A stretch of 64,000 nucleotides of DNA. It comes from Intestinibacter bartlettii. GTDB lineage: Bacteria; Bacillota; Clostridia; Peptostreptococcales; Peptostreptococcaceae. Shown here one piece after another: positions 53,702-63,222 of this stretch. Each line of letters begins with the position of its first letter. The first letter of the stretch is position 1. A program made the translations under genes and the position numbers. The notes beneath the pieces are model-generated. The model was not told the origin of the DNA, made no database searches, and saw only the letters and a program-made list of their open reading frames with translations. Location of the stretch: assembly GCA_025148965.1 (NCBI GenBank), contig CP102273.1:1922001-1986000 (forward strand). The letters are read 5' to 3'.

Positions 53702-54208
53702 TTATCTAGCTAATCTTTTCATACTTCTAACTTCGTCTGCAAATTCAATTGGAATTATCATACTCACAACTGTAGTTCCTACATAAGCCTTAACTTGTTT
53801 TACTTTTTTGATTATCCCCTTATAGACTACTTCCCCATATCTATTTACAGCATCTACTACTTGATGTTCCTGTGGCAGTGGAAGGTATTCAAATGGAAAA
53901 TCGATAACAACTTCTTTATCACTATATGATTTATCTATTATAGTTATTGCAAGGCCTGGACAATTTGCCACACATTGTCCGCATCCTGTACATTTATTTT
54001 CGTTTAAGTGAGGTAGGTTTGTTATCTCATCACCTATAGTTATTGCATTAAATTTACATGAAAATGAACATGGATTACATGGTATTTCTTGCACACATTC
54101 GATAACAGCAACTCTACCTTGTCTCATTCTCTCTTCACTTGGCACCCCAGGACAAGAAGCCAATTCTTCTTTTGATGGAACACCGTCATATACTATACCT
54201 CTATTCAC
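53702..54208 (-). CDS. Ferredoxin-like [4Fe-4S] subunit of the same complex
   Basis: The 168-residue protein appears intact: MNRGIVYDGVPSKEELASCP, a first cluster region ECVQEIPCNPCSFSCKFNAI and a classical CTGCGQCVANCPGLA. It resembles the ferredoxin subunit that accompanies HcnABC-like or hydroxyproline/D-amino-acid dehydrogenases in clostridia, passing electrons from the flavoprotein. Because its three partner genes are broken, it is probably a non-functional survivor. Confidence 0.8.
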   Translation of the reverse strand: MNRGIVYDGVPSKEELASCPGVPSEERMRQGRVAVIECVQEIPCNPCSFSCKFNAITIGDEITNLPHLNENKCTGCGQCVANCPGLAITIIDKSYSDKEVVIDFPFEYLPLPQEHQVVDAVNRYGEVVYKGIIKKVKQVKAYVGTTVVSMIIPIEFADEVRSMKRLAR

Positions 54209-54292
54209 AATTTTTCCCTTTTCAAAATTTAATCTATTTAAATCGTTACTATTTTCAACTTTAATATCAAAGCAAAATTTTAAATTAAGCCT

Positions 54293-54442
54293 CTATAATC
54301 CTAATTCTAATAATTGTCCTCCTGGCAATTTATTTTCATCTATAACTAATACATCGGCACCTGCGCTTGCAGCTTGATAAGCAACACTTAATCCCGCAGA
54401 GCCTGCACCGATTATAGCTATTTCTGTTAAAATCTCCTTCAT
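54293..54442 (-). pseudogene. N-terminal remnant of NAD(P)/FAD oxidoreductase subunit
   Basis: The 49-codon frame starts MKEILTEIAIIGAGSAGLSV and has the dinucleotide motif GAGSAG, then ends with a TAG after PGGQLLELGL. Full subunits have above 400 residues; the rest is deleted, as only 85 bases lie before the next gene. Confidence 0.85.
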
Positions 54443-54499
54443 TTTTATCCCCTTTCAACCACTTAAACAATCTAAATATTGTGTAAATTTAATATATAA

Positions 54500-54819
54500 T
54501 TAGTCCTTATGTCTGCTTATACGAGCTAATCCCTTCTGAGTTTCTACTTTCATTCCGTCTTTCACCATAGTTACACAAGTTCTAGTGTTTGGAATTCCAT
54601 CGACAACCATCATGCAATCTGTACAACGACCTATCGCACAAAATATCCCCCTTGGTTCATTTCTTTTTGCCGTAGTTCTAAAAGACTTTATCCCTGCTGC
54701 CATAAGTCTGAGGCAATAGGTTCCCCTTCAAAAGCCTTTATAGGTTTTTCATTATAGAAAATAGTCACTTCTTTTCTATCTTCCATCTTCCCTAAAATTG
54801 GGTGATCTTCTACTCTCAC
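54500..54819 (-). pseudogene. Frameshifted (2Fe-2S) ferredoxin subunit
   Basis: The HcnA-like small subunit starts at a GTG at 54819 behind GGAGGAAAAG and runs RVEDHPILGKMEDRKEVTIF, to about 54715. A single-base indel near there (GCCTCAGACTTATGG) shifts into the second frame, which continues MAAGIKSFRTTAKRNEPRG and the cluster CAIGRCTDCMM...TRTC to 54500. Both halves together make a normal-length protein of about 106 residues. Confidence 0.85.
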
Positions 54820-54989
54820 AACTTTTCCTCCTTAATCATAACAATATAATTTGAAAGTTTAGACTTTGATAATTATTTCTAAAATCTAATTTTATTTATT
54901 ATTTATAGTTTGTTTTATTACTATATTATACTATTGTATTACATTTTTCTCCATATAACCACATTTTTCAACTTGTGATAATAAGTTCA

Positions 54990-55032
54990 AAAAAATTAAA
55001 ACCTAGAGAGTCAATTTTCCTCTCTAGGCTTT
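54990..55032 (-). terminator. Terminator of Mn-catalase gene
   Basis: CCTAGAGAG (55002-55010) pairs with CTCTCTAGG (55020-55028); the minus strand then has TTTTAATTTTTTT. Confidence 0.85.
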
Positions 55033-55042
55033 AAAATAAAAA

Positions 55043-55714
55043 TTATTTCATTGGGTCTTCAAATGAAGGTGGTGTAGGATTAAAATCTCCATGAGAAGGT
55101 CCAGGTGTAGATAAATCAAAGTAAAGTTTAGAATCTTCTGTAACGCCAAAGTCTTTGTTAGATCCTGTATCTTTGACTTTATTTAAGGCTTCTCTAAATA
55201 AAGCATTATGAGCTTCTTCTCTATTTAGTAAGAAGTCTATTGTTTCCTTTACATATTTATCATCTATTTGTCTATATAAATATTCATATACGACTTTTGC
55301 ACGTTGTTCTGATGCTATATTAGATAGTAAATCTGCAACTAAATCCCCAGTTACTGTTACATATTTTGCATCCCATGATTCGCCTGATGAATTCATAAGA
55401 ACAGGTGATAAGCCAGTTAGTACATGAGTTTCTATTTCTCCACCTTTTACTGCTTCATAGTCTAGGTCATGTCCATTTAATAAATTTATAGTTTGTGCCA
55501 CCATTTCCATATGGCTTAATTCTTCTGCCGCTATATCCATAAATAAATCTTTTATTACTGGGTCTTTTATTCTAAAACTTTGTGACATATATTGCATAGC
55601 AGCCTTTAATTCTCCGTTTGCTCCTCCTAGCTGTTCTTGCATCAAAGCTGCATATTGTGGATTTGGTTTTTCTACTTTTACTTCACGCAATAATTTTTTC
55701 TTATGTTCAAACAT
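55043..55714 (-). CDS. Manganese catalase-family protein (spore-coat CotJC type)
   Basis: The 223-residue ferritin-like protein has Glu/His di-metal ligands in MQEQLGGANGELKAAMQYM, AAEELSHMEMV (about 62-72) and NREEAHNALFREAL (about 175). Its end (STPGPSHGDFNPTPPSFEDPM) is typical of clostridial Mn-catalases that locate to the spore coat. It degrades hydrogen peroxide. A sporulation sigma-factor site could not be confirmed by eye. It is monocistronic. Confidence 0.92.
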   Translation of the reverse strand: MFEHKKKLLREVKVEKPNPQYAALMQEQLGGANGELKAAMQYMSQSFRIKDPVIKDLFMDIAAEELSHMEMVAQTINLLNGHDLDYEAVKGGEIETHVLTGLSPVLMNSSGESWDAKYVTVTGDLVADLLSNIASEQRAKVVYEYLYRQIDDKYVKETIDFLLNREEAHNALFREALNKVKDTGSNKDFGVTEDSKLYFDLSTPGPSHGDFNPTPPSFEDPMK

Positions 55715-55874
55715 ATTGTTCCTCCTAAAATATTGTTTATTTTATTATTTGCGTGTTTTTGCAATTTATTATAACTTTTCTATATTAATTGCTAAATTTA
55801 TCATTTTTCCCTACAATTAAATTAAGTATTACTTCTAATTACATATAATTTTTTTAATTTAAGGAGGAAATTTT

Positions 55875-57041
55875 ATGGATAACTTAACAAAATTATTTTC
55901 ATTCGAATTGCCTACAAAAATAATATATGGGGCAAATTGTCTAGATAATTTATGTGTTGAATTAAAAGAAAACAAAGGCAAAAAACCTATAATAATTACT
56001 GACAAGGGAGTTGAAAATGCTGGTATTTTGAAAAAGATAACAGATTTATTAGACAAAGATGATTTTCCTTATGTAATTTACGCTGGTGTCGAAGCCAATC
56101 CTAAAGATGTAAATGTTGAAGAAGGCGCAAAAATCGCAAGAGAAAATGACTGTGACTGTATAATAGCAGTCGGTGGTGGTAGCCCTATCGACTGTGCAAA
56201 ATCTGTCGGTGTTTTACTCGCTCATAACGATACAGAAATCAAGAAATACGAAGGCAAAACTGCCGCAACAAAACCACTTCCTCTTTTCATAACAATACCA
56301 ACAACATCAGGAACAGGAAGCGAAATAACTTTCTCTTCAGTTATAACTGATACTAAAAATAAATATAAAATGACAGTAAAAAGTAAATATACAGCTGCAA
56401 AAGTAGCAATTTGCGACCCTGTACTTACTCTATCAGTTCCACCAGCAGTAACAGCCGCAACAGGAATGGATGCATTAACTCACGCAATCGAAGCCTACAC
56501 AGCAACATGCTCAGAACCAATAGCCGATGCAGTATCTTTGTATGCAATCGAACTTATATACAACAATTTAAAAACAGCCGTTTTTGAAGGGGATAACCTA
56601 CAAGCAAGAAGTGCAATGCTTATGGGAAGTATGTTAGCAGGAATAGGATTTAGCCACTCAGACGTTGCAAGCGTACACTGCATATCAGAAGCCCTTGGTG
56701 GAATGTTCGACCTTTCACATGGAGTTTGTAATGCAGTCTTACTTCCTCATGTTATGGAATACAACAAAGACTACTGTGTAGCAAAATATGCCAGAGTTGC
56801 AAAAGCAATGGGATTTGAATTTAAAAGTGATGATGAAGGAGCTGATTTAGCAGTTAAAGCAGTTCAACAGCTTGCATTAGATGTAAAACTTCCTTTATTC
56901 TCTGAATTAAATGTTGAACCTAAAGACTTTGATATATTAGCCGACAAATCAGCTATAAATATATCTACTGAAAGCAATCCAAGACCTATGAGTAAAGAAG
57001 ATTATTTAAATGTGCTTAATAATGCTTATAATGCAAAATAG
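55875..57041 (+). CDS. Iron-containing alcohol dehydrogenase
   Basis: The 388-residue group III dehydrogenase has the NAD-binding AVGGGSPIDCAKSVGVLLAH (about 95-115), TTSGTGSEITFSSVI and the iron ligands in TGMDALTHAIEAY (Asp/His, about 195-207) and further His in SHSDVASVHCISEALGG and LSHGVCNAVLLPHVM. It probably reduces aldehydes such as butyraldehyde or 1,3-propanediol precursors in fermentation. The start has AAGGAGGAAA. It is monocistronic; just downstream lies an IS remnant. Confidence 0.94.
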   Translation: MDNLTKLFSFELPTKIIYGANCLDNLCVELKENKGKKPIIITDKGVENAGILKKITDLLDKDDFPYVIYAGVEANPKDVNVEEGAKIARENDCDCIIAVGGGSPIDCAKSVGVLLAHNDTEIKKYEGKTAATKPLPLFITIPTTSGTGSEITFSSVITDTKNKYKMTVKSKYTAAKVAICDPVLTLSVPPAVTAATGMDALTHAIEAYTATCSEPIADAVSLYAIELIYNNLKTAVFEGDNLQARSAMLMGSMLAGIGFSHSDVASVHCISEALGGMFDLSHGVCNAVLLPHVMEYNKDYCVAKYARVAKAMGFEFKSDDEGADLAVKAVQQLALDVKLPLFSELNVEPKDFDILADKSAINISTESNPRPMSKEDYLNVLNNAYNAK

Positions 57042-57087
57042 TTGGATTTGTTAAAATATATCTTTATCAATCATAACCACCCGTAAA

Positions 57088-57910
57088 TGTGGTAAACCCA
57101 TAAAGTTGGACAAAGTAATTTAAGTTAAACATAAGGTTTGATTTCTTGCTTGTAAAGGCGTCAAGCCTTTTAGTTTGACTTTTATTCTTTCCTCATTGTA
57201 ATATTTGATATATTCTTCCATTGCTTTTTTTAGTTGATCTAATGTTTCAAATTCATATTCTTGTCTATAAAACATTTCATTCTTCATTTTTCCAAAAAAA
57301 TTCTCCATTACTGAATTATCAAGACAATTTCCTTTTCTAGACATTGACTGAATAATTCCTTTATCTTTTAAAATTTTATGATAAGATTGCTTTTGATATT
57401 GCCAACCTTGATCACTATGCATAATCAAACCCTCTAGATTATCATATTTATAAAATGCTTGATTAAGCATTTTGGTAATTTGAGCATAGTTAGGAGATCT
57501 AGAAATATCATAAGAAATAATTTCATCAACTTATTTATCTAATAATAAATTCTTTACACTTCCATTTAAATCTCCTTTATATGATTTATATTTTGCTTTA
57601 GGTGTAGTTCCATATAAGCCCAATACCCTCATTAATCTTTTAACTTTTTTGTGATTGATATTTTCACCTTGATTTTTAAGTGTTAAAGTAATCCTTCTAT
57701 ATCCATATCTACCCTTATTTTTTTCAAAAATAGTTTTTATTTTTGTTTTTATTTCAGAATCTTTATCTTCTTTATTCATTACTTTTACATTATAGTAATA
57801 AGAAGATTTGGAAATATCTAATATATTAAGTAATATAGACAATGGATATTTTAGCCTTAGTTCATTGATTACTATTGTTTTTTCTTTATTTGTGGCTTGT
57901 TTCTTTGTAG
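57088..57910 (-). mobile_element. Truncated IS3-family element (IS150-like)
   Basis: The right end, read on the minus strand, is GTCCAACTTTATGGGTTTAC ending CCACA near 57088, like IS3/IS150 ends. The interior is orfB, frameshifted by an internal deletion. The left part with orfA is lost where the element joins an amidase gene near 57905-57915. GAACTAAGGCT occurs at the junction (57910-57920) and inverted at 57853-57863, which may have aided the rearrangement. Confidence 0.75.
57120..57910 (-). pseudogene. IS3-family orfB transposase, broken
   Basis: The 5' part (NKEKTIVINELRLKYPLSIL, then the HTH-21 segment GRYGYRRITLTL) is cut by a stop after NLLLDK; the 3' part resumes with VDEIISYDISRSPNYAQIT, HSDQGWQYQKQSYH and the last catalytic Glu in NSVMENFFGKMKNE. 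Compared with intact IS3 transposases about 40-45 codons with the first catalytic Asp (WTTDVS-type motif) are missing. It is inactive. Confidence 0.88.
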
Positions 57911-58415
57911 AACTAAGGCTTTCAATTTTTTTGCTGATTGTACGAACTTTGTATCTCAAATAAAGCGAGCTGGTGGAGTACCTAGATGTATAAAATATTC
58001 AGGGGGAAATGATATTAGGATAAACTGGAGTACTTCTTGGCATTGTATTCCAAAGGAAGATAAATATAGTACAGTTTGGGTTAATGCTAATGCTTTTGTA
58101 AGATTTTTTGGAGTAAAATATTCTACAAAAAGTTTTATATCTTTTGCTGATAATGTTAAAAAAGGGTCTTTTGTTTCTTTTGATAGAACAGATGATGGAG
58201 AATTTGATCATAATGGTTTTATAACTCATACAATTAGGAAAAAAGGTGAATCTCGTAGAAAAGTTAAATATTTAGATACAAATTTGACATATAAAGATTT
58301 TAAATTAGCTCAACATTCTAATCGATATAATGAATGGACTTCAGTAGGTAAAAAAAATCATTGGGAAACATTAAAACAAAGATTCCCAAAAATAAAATTT
58401 GTTATTGTAAATTAA
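57909..58415 (+). pseudogene. Amidase_6-type protein, N-terminus lost
   Basis: The frame opens inside the domain: FNFFADCTNFVSQIKRAGG holds the active Cys, and DDGEFDHNGFITHT holds the His, as in the PF12671 putative amidase domain of clostridial exported proteins. Signal peptide and the N-terminal Tyr/Trp-rich segment are missing because the broken IS abuts at about 57910. The end of the protein is complete. The neighbouring DUF4829-like gene starts 22 bases later in the same direction. Confidence 0.75.
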
Positions 58416-58436
58416 TAAAAAAAGGAGGGTTTTATA

Positions 58437-58937
58437 ATGAAAAAAAATTTTATTAAATTAAGTATAATTTTTTTTATAATTTTTTCTTTTGTAGTTATCT
58501 TTATTTATGGGCTAAATCCTAAGTATGGATTAACATCTGAACAATTAAAAAAACATGATAATTTAACTGCTGAGGAAACGATTAAAATATTTGCATATTA
58601 TACAAATAAAGGAAATTTAAATAAAATTAATAATATATTATCACCTAGCGTATTAGAGGAATTTAAAGTTTCTGAACAAGATAAATCATGTAATGATGAA
58701 AAATATTCTTCAAATTCAATTTTTCTGACAAATATTGAGCAAATAGAGAAAGAAAATAATTCTAATAGAAAAATATATGAAAGAAGAATTTATTTAACTT
58801 ATTGGAGTGATAATTTATTAGTTAAATTAGGATATAAACCTAAGGATAAAAATGCTACATATTCAACAGAAATAGAGTTAATAAAAGAAACAAAAGATTC
58901 AAATTGGATTATATTAAATATAGGAAATCCTATATAG
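58437..58937 (+). CDS. DUF4829-like membrane-anchored protein
   Basis: The 166-residue protein has an N-terminal membrane anchor (LSIIFFIIFSFVVIFIYGL) and an extracellular domain starting LTAEETIKIFAYYTNKGNLN and ending WIILNIGNPI. This pattern resembles the DUF4829 family of small exported clostridial proteins; the assignment is tentative. A GGAGGG site precedes its start. It was probably the second gene of an operon with the now-truncated amidase. Confidence 0.65.
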   Translation: MKKNFIKLSIIFFIIFSFVVIFIYGLNPKYGLTSEQLKKHDNLTAEETIKIFAYYTNKGNLNKINNILSPSVLEEFKVSEQDKSCNDEKYSSNSIFLTNIEQIEKENNSNRKIYERRIYLTYWSDNLLVKLGYKPKDKNATYSTEIELIKETKDSNWIILNIGNPI

Positions 58938-59047
58938 ATTATTTTAAATATAAATACTTTGTAATATTTATATTTTTAAAATACAATTTAAATAATAAGT
59001 AAGAGTAAAAAAACAATCATCCTTGTTAAAATAAAAGATTAACAAGG

Positions 59048-59224
59048 GAGTATCAATAAATTTGTGTATTTATTAAATTGCACAATTTTGACAATAACCT
59101 CAAAAAAGTAACTTTGAATTTGTGTAGCTTAGCCAAGATAAGGGTTCTAGCCTTTACGAAGTTACACAAATTCTAAAAACAAAGAGGTTGGTTATTGTCA
59201 ACTTACACAAAATATCTGATACTC
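59048..59224. repeat. 177-bp imperfect palindromic element in a gene-free stretch
   Basis: The ends GAGTATCA (59048-59055) and TGATACTC (59217-59224) are followed inward by TTTGTGTA / TACACAAA, then TTGACAATAACC / GGTTATTGTCAA, then GAATTTGTGTA / TACACAAATTC, around a central loop with AGCCAAGATAAGGGTTCTAG. The nested arms suggest a MITE-like remnant or a large structured RNA. The gap from 58937 to 59582 has no gene. Confidence 0.7.
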
Positions 59225-59512
59225 ACGATAACCAAAGATGATTTAAAATTCAAAAAAATTTATTTTTAGTATACATAATAGTTTACAATTATGATATTTC
59301 TTTTAATATTCTTCGCAATAGCAATAAATCATGTACTTTTTATGTCTTAATAATACACCCCTAAAAGCTCTTTGAAATTTGATTATAAACAAATTTTTAA
59401 ATGCTTTTTAATTTTTCCTATATCTATACTTTTCACCCTATGCCTTTATATAATATATAACACATATAACAGTAAAAATTCGCCACTTTTCTTAAAATTT
59501 TTATAATTTTTT

Positions 59513-59552
59513 TCAAAAAAAATAAAGATCTTTGATTCTCATCAAAAATCTC
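59513..59552 (-). terminator. thi operon terminator
   Basis: AGATTTTTGAT, a GAGA loop and ATCAAAGATCT on the minus strand, then TTTATTTTTTTT. Confidence 0.8.
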
Positions 59553-59581
59553 TATTTTATTTCAACTCTAAAATATCAAAT

Positions 59582-60211
59582 TTATAATTTATTCCAATTT
59601 TTATTATAATCTTCTATAGTTTCTTTAACATCCGAGCTTTTAAACAGAGTACTCATTACTGCAAAGTCATCGCAATAACCCAAAATCTCGCCTATATTTT
59701 GAGGCAATATTCCCCCAAGTGCAACGATTTTTATATCAGTTAAACCTCTAGAATTTTTTAAAAGTTCAACACCTCTAGGTTTTAGCCCTTCTTTACATTT
59801 TGTTTCAAATATATGTGAAAGAGTTATATAGTCTATATTTATATTTTTACTTTCTATAATTTTATTTAACTCAATGACTTCAGACGTGCTATGTAATGAA
59901 AGTCCTATTTTCTTAGTCCTATCGAATTCATACCCCTTACTTAGCAAATCCTTAAACAAATTATATGGAAGATGTATCCCATACACTGGGTAATTTTCAT
60001 ATAATTCAACTGAGCTATTTACAATTATATTTATGTCTGTGTTATTTTCTTTTAAAGATAAGACTATCTCATTATATAGTTTTTCCAATTCACTATATTC
60101 TAAATCTTTTTCCCTTAAAATCAAATACTCTACATTATTTTTAGCAGCTTCTACTATAGTTTTTATGTATTTTTCTTTTGAACATAGATGTCTGTTGCTG
60201 ATTAAATACAT
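59582..60211 (-). CDS. thiE: Thiamine phosphate synthase-like protein (ThiE/TenI)
   Basis: The 209-residue TIM barrel starts MYLISNRHLCSKEKYIKTIV and has LILREKDLEYSEL (Arg and Lys of the pyrophosphate/HMP site), the VNSSVELY segment, GIHLPYN and the phosphate loop VALGGILPQNI. This is the ThiE/TenI fold that couples the thiazole to HMP pyrophosphate. Several ThiE residues (for example GxHLxQxD) are relaxed to GIHLPYNL, so a TenI-like role is possible. It immediately follows thiH. Confidence 0.85.
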   Translation of the reverse strand: MYLISNRHLCSKEKYIKTIVEAAKNNVEYLILREKDLEYSELEKLYNEIVLSLKENNTDINIIVNSSVELYENYPVYGIHLPYNLFKDLLSKGYEFDRTKKIGLSLHSTSEVIELNKIIESKNINIDYITLSHIFETKCKEGLKPRGVELLKNSRGLTDIKIVALGGILPQNIGEILGYCDDFAVMSTLFKSSDVKETIEDYNKNWNKL

Positions 60212-61315
60212 CTAAAATCTCTCCCAATCTTTAAATACATATTGGTATCCGATTGAGTTTAACATTTTGCCTACTTCTTCCAAACTGGCATCTGTATTAT
60301 TTTCAAATTGGTTAGTTCCAGCTTCTCCTAAAGTGTGTCCACCTACATCTGTTGTTACTTCGGCGCTTAGTTTTGTAACTCCTAGTGGCATTACGTGTTT
60401 TCTAAAGTCTAGGTTTTCTCTTGTTGAAACGTTTAATGCAGCATGAGGGTCGAAAAGTCTCATAACTGTCATTATTTGAAATTCTGTTGGGTCGTCTACT
60501 GGATTTATATCTTCAAAACTTCCCTTAAATGGCTTCATTCTAGGTGCTGAATAAGAAAGTTCTATATGTGGGTATTTTGTTTTTAGATATTCTCCATGTA
60601 AAATAGTGAAAAATGCATCTTTTCTATAGTCTGCAAGCCCTAATAGAGCACCTATTGATAAACTTCTCATCCCAGCTTTTGCCCCTCTTTCTGGAGCATC
60701 TAATCTAAATTTAAAGTTTGCTTTTGGCCCTTTTATATGAACTTTTTTATAAACTACTTCATCATAAGTTTCTTGATAAACAGTAAGCGAATCTGCACCA
60801 TTTTCTACAAGATGTCTATATCCTTCAACTTCCATTGGGTAGACTTCTATACCTATAGACGCAAATCTGTCTGATATAATTTTCACTGCTTCACCGATAT
60901 ATTCAACTGGAGAATGTCTTTCACTTTCGCCTGTTAATACTAAAATATGTTTAAATCCCATATCAGCTATATAATCTGCTTCGTTTTTAATTTGTTCCAT
61001 ATTTAATTTTCTTCTGTTTATCCCACTTTTGCAGTTGTACCCGCAGTAAACACAGTGGTTTACACAGTAGTTTGCAATATACATAGGAGTGTATAAAGTT
61101 ACAGTTTTTCCTAAATGTTGGAGACTTAATCTATGCGCTTTTTGAGCCATTTGTTCTAAGTATTTCATAGCTTTTGGCGATAATAAATTTAAAACATCCA
61201 TATGATTTAGTTTGTCTTTATTTAAACTTCTCAACACATCGTTATCTGTAACATTTTCAAAATATCCATCAAAATCAAAATCTTTATATTTTTCTACTAC
61301 TTCATAAAAACTCAT
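60212..61315 (-). CDS. thiH: Tyrosine lyase, 2-iminoacetate synthase
   Basis: The 367-residue radical SAM enzyme cuts tyrosine to give dehydroglycine for thiazole synthesis in anaerobes. The cluster motif CVNHCVYCGYNC (CxxxCxxC, about residue 85) and the SAM-binding LVLTGESERHSPVEY are visible, as is the C-terminal BATS-type end. The start follows AAGGGGG. It shares one base with thiE. Confidence 0.95.
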   Translation of the reverse strand: MSFYEVVEKYKDFDFDGYFENVTDNDVLRSLNKDKLNHMDVLNLLSPKAMKYLEQMAQKAHRLSLQHLGKTVTLYTPMYIANYCVNHCVYCGYNCKSGINRRKLNMEQIKNEADYIADMGFKHILVLTGESERHSPVEYIGEAVKIISDRFASIGIEVYPMEVEGYRHLVENGADSLTVYQETYDEVVYKKVHIKGPKANFKFRLDAPERGAKAGMRSLSIGALLGLADYRKDAFFTILHGEYLKTKYPHIELSYSAPRMKPFKGSFEDINPVDDPTEFQIMTVMRLFDPHAALNVSTRENLDFRKHVMPLGVTKLSAEVTTDVGGHTLGEAGTNQFENNTDASLEEVGKMLNSIGYQYVFKDWERF

Positions 61316-61327
61316 CTCATATCCCCC

Positions 61328-62098
61328 TTAAAAGTTTCCTAAAAATCCTGTTAAAGGTGATGATGCATTTGCAAAAGTGCTAACTGGTCCTGTTTTACCT
61401 AAAAATGCATCTCTTCCGCCTTCTACTGCTAATCTAAATGCATTTGCCATTTTTACAGGATCTTGTGCTGATGAAATTGCTGAGTTTACTAAAACTGCAT
61501 CTGCTCCCATTTCCATAGCCTCCATAGCTTGTGATGGTTTACCAATTCCAGCGTCTACTATTATATTAGTGTCTAATTCATCTATCATTATTTGAATCAT
61601 TTCTTTCATTTTTAACCCTCTGTTTGAACCGATTGGCGCACCTAGTGGCATTACAGCAGCTGCCCCTGCTTCTATCAAGCGTCTTCCTGCATATAAATCT
61701 GGTGACATATATGGAAGTACTACAAATCCTTCATCTGCTAGTATTTGAGTTGCTTTTATTGTTTCTTCATTGTCTGGAAGTAAATATCTTGTATCTGATA
61801 TAACTTCTATTTTTATAAAATCTCCACATCCCATTTTTCTAGAAATTCTAGCTATTCTAACAGCCTCTTCTGCATTAGTTGCTCCTGATGTATTTGGAAG
61901 TATAGTCATATTTTTTGGAATATAAGTTAAGATATTTTCATTTGGATTGTCTAAATCAACTCTTCTTATTGCCATTGTTATTATTTCGCTATTGCTTGCT
62001 TTTATAACTTCTGGAAGTATGTCATTGCTACCAAATTTCCCTGTTCCTATTAAAAGCCTGCTATCAAATTCGTGTCCACCTAATATTAATTTATCCAT
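61328..62098 (-). CDS. thiG: Thiazole synthase
   Basis: From ATG at 62098 (AGGGGAAAT before it) the protein has 256 residues starting [20 protein letters not shown]; an ATG 18 bases upstream lies on the binding site. The Schiff-base lysine region is [20 protein letters not shown], the phosphate-site GSNRGLK and [19 protein letters not shown]. It builds the thiazole phosphate from DXP, iminoacetate and ThiS-thiocarboxylate. Confidence 0.95.
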   Translation of the reverse strand: MDKLILGGHEFDSRLLIGTGKFGSNDILPEVIKASNSEIITMAIRRVDLDNPNENILTYIPKNMTILPNTSGATNAEEAVRIARISRKMGCGDFIKIEVISDTRYLLPDNEETIKATQILADEGFVVLPYMSPDLYAGRRLIEAGAAAVMPLGAPIGSNRGLKMKEMIQIMIDELDTNIIVDAGIGKPSQAMEAMEMGADAVLVNSAISSAQDPVKMANAFRLAVEGGRDAFLGKTGPVSTFANASSPLTGFLGNF

Positions 62099-62163
62099 TT
62101 TATTTCCCCTTTTCATAATCTAATATTTAAATTGCTATTTTAAGTAAATTATTGTCTTATAGC

Positions 62164-62970
62164 TTAATCTTTTTTAATATCTTCAATTAAAATTTTCATT
62201 GCTAAATTCGCCATATGATTTGCGCATATTGCAACTCTAGGAGCCATTAGCCCCTCTCCTTCTTTTGCTTCGTGTTCAAAATCACCGCAAATATAGAATT
62301 TATCTCTTATTTTTTTCGTTTGTATTATATTTGAATCGTAATATCCAGCCATTCCAGATGATGCAATAAGGTATTTATCTTTAAAATTTCTTAAAACCAT
62401 ATTACAAAGAGTCGCTTTGTTTTTTGGATCGTCAAACGCCTCGATTACGATATCACATTCTTTTAAAAAATCTATATTTTCTTTTGTAACAAATATATCT
62501 TTTGTTTTTATTTTTACAAAAGGATTTATCTCATCAATTATAGATTTAAGTGCATCAGTTTTTTTCATACCGATGTGTTTTACAAAATACTGCTGTCTGT
62601 TTAAATTTGATGGTTCGACAACATCATAATCTACTAAGATAATTTCTCCTACGCCAACTCTTGAAAGTGAAATTGCTATATTAGAGCCAAGCCCTCCAAG
62701 ACCTAAAACTGCGACCTTTCCAGCTTTAAGCTTATTATGTACATTTGGAGTATGTCTAGCAATCATAACTCTTTCTAACTCATCTTTTGTTGGGATTTTC
62801 CCCCTTTCAATAAGTGTAAGTCTGTCGTATTCTTTTAAAACTTTATCTTCTTTTAATGGAAATCCATTTAATATAACTACATCACAGTTTTTATCTACTT
62901 TGTTTCGTAATTTATAAGCTGTGCAGTTTTCCTCAATTTCTGTTTGAATTTCATTTAAGAATATCTTCAA
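62164..62970 (-). CDS. thiF: ThiS adenylyltransferase ThiF
   Basis: The likely start is a TTG at 62970, five bases after GGGGGTGG and directly after the thiS stop; this gives 268 residues. An N-terminal segment of about 75 residues (NCDVVILNGFPLKEDKVL) resembles the ThiS-like extension of clostridial ThiF proteins. The ATP-binding motif is VLGLGGLGSNIAISLSRVG, with VDYDVVEPSNLNRQQY, the conserved E1 Arg pair. It activates ThiS by adenylation. No CxxC zinc motif is evident at the end. Confidence 0.92.
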   Translation of the reverse strand: MKIFLNEIQTEIEENCTAYKLRNKVDKNCDVVILNGFPLKEDKVLKEYDRLTLIERGKIPTKDELERVMIARHTPNVHNKLKAGKVAVLGLGGLGSNIAISLSRVGVGEIILVDYDVVEPSNLNRQQYFVKHIGMKKTDALKSIIDEINPFVKIKTKDIFVTKENIDFLKECDIVIEAFDDPKNKATLCNMVLRNFKDKYLIASSGMAGYYDSNIIQTKKIRDKFYICGDFEHEAKEGEGLMAPRVAICANHMANLAMKILIEDIKKD

Positions 62971-62971
62971 A

Positions 62972-63166
62972 TCAACCACCCCCAACAAAGCTTATAACTT
63001 CTACTGTATCTTCGTTTTTTAATAAATATGTGCTATAAACTTCATCGTCTAGTATTTCCATATTTACTTCTACAACGACTTTTTGTGGATTCAAATCGTA
63101 ATCTTTTAGAAGTTGTTCTACAGAAATATCTTCTTTTAAGTCGATAGTTTTTCCGTTTAATATCAT
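62972..63166 (-). CDS. thiS: Sulfur carrier protein ThiS
   Basis: The 64-residue beta-grasp protein begins MILNGKTIDLKEDISVEQLL and ends VISFVGGG, the C-terminal Gly-Gly that carries the thiocarboxylate. It is the first gene of thiSFGHE. The start has a GGGGGAT site. Confidence 0.95.
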   Translation of the reverse strand: MILNGKTIDLKEDISVEQLLKDYDLNPQKVVVEVNMEILDDEVYSTYLLKNEDTVEVISFVGGG

Positions 63167-63222
63167 ATTATCCCCCTTGAATTGTATTAGTTTTTATATT
63201 TGTTAGAAATCTTCCTAAAAAA

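Noticed and set aside
57531-57959. Transposase start at 57959 as a true N-terminus
   Set aside because: The first codons are the reverse strand of the amidase sequence; the IS part begins only below about 57910.
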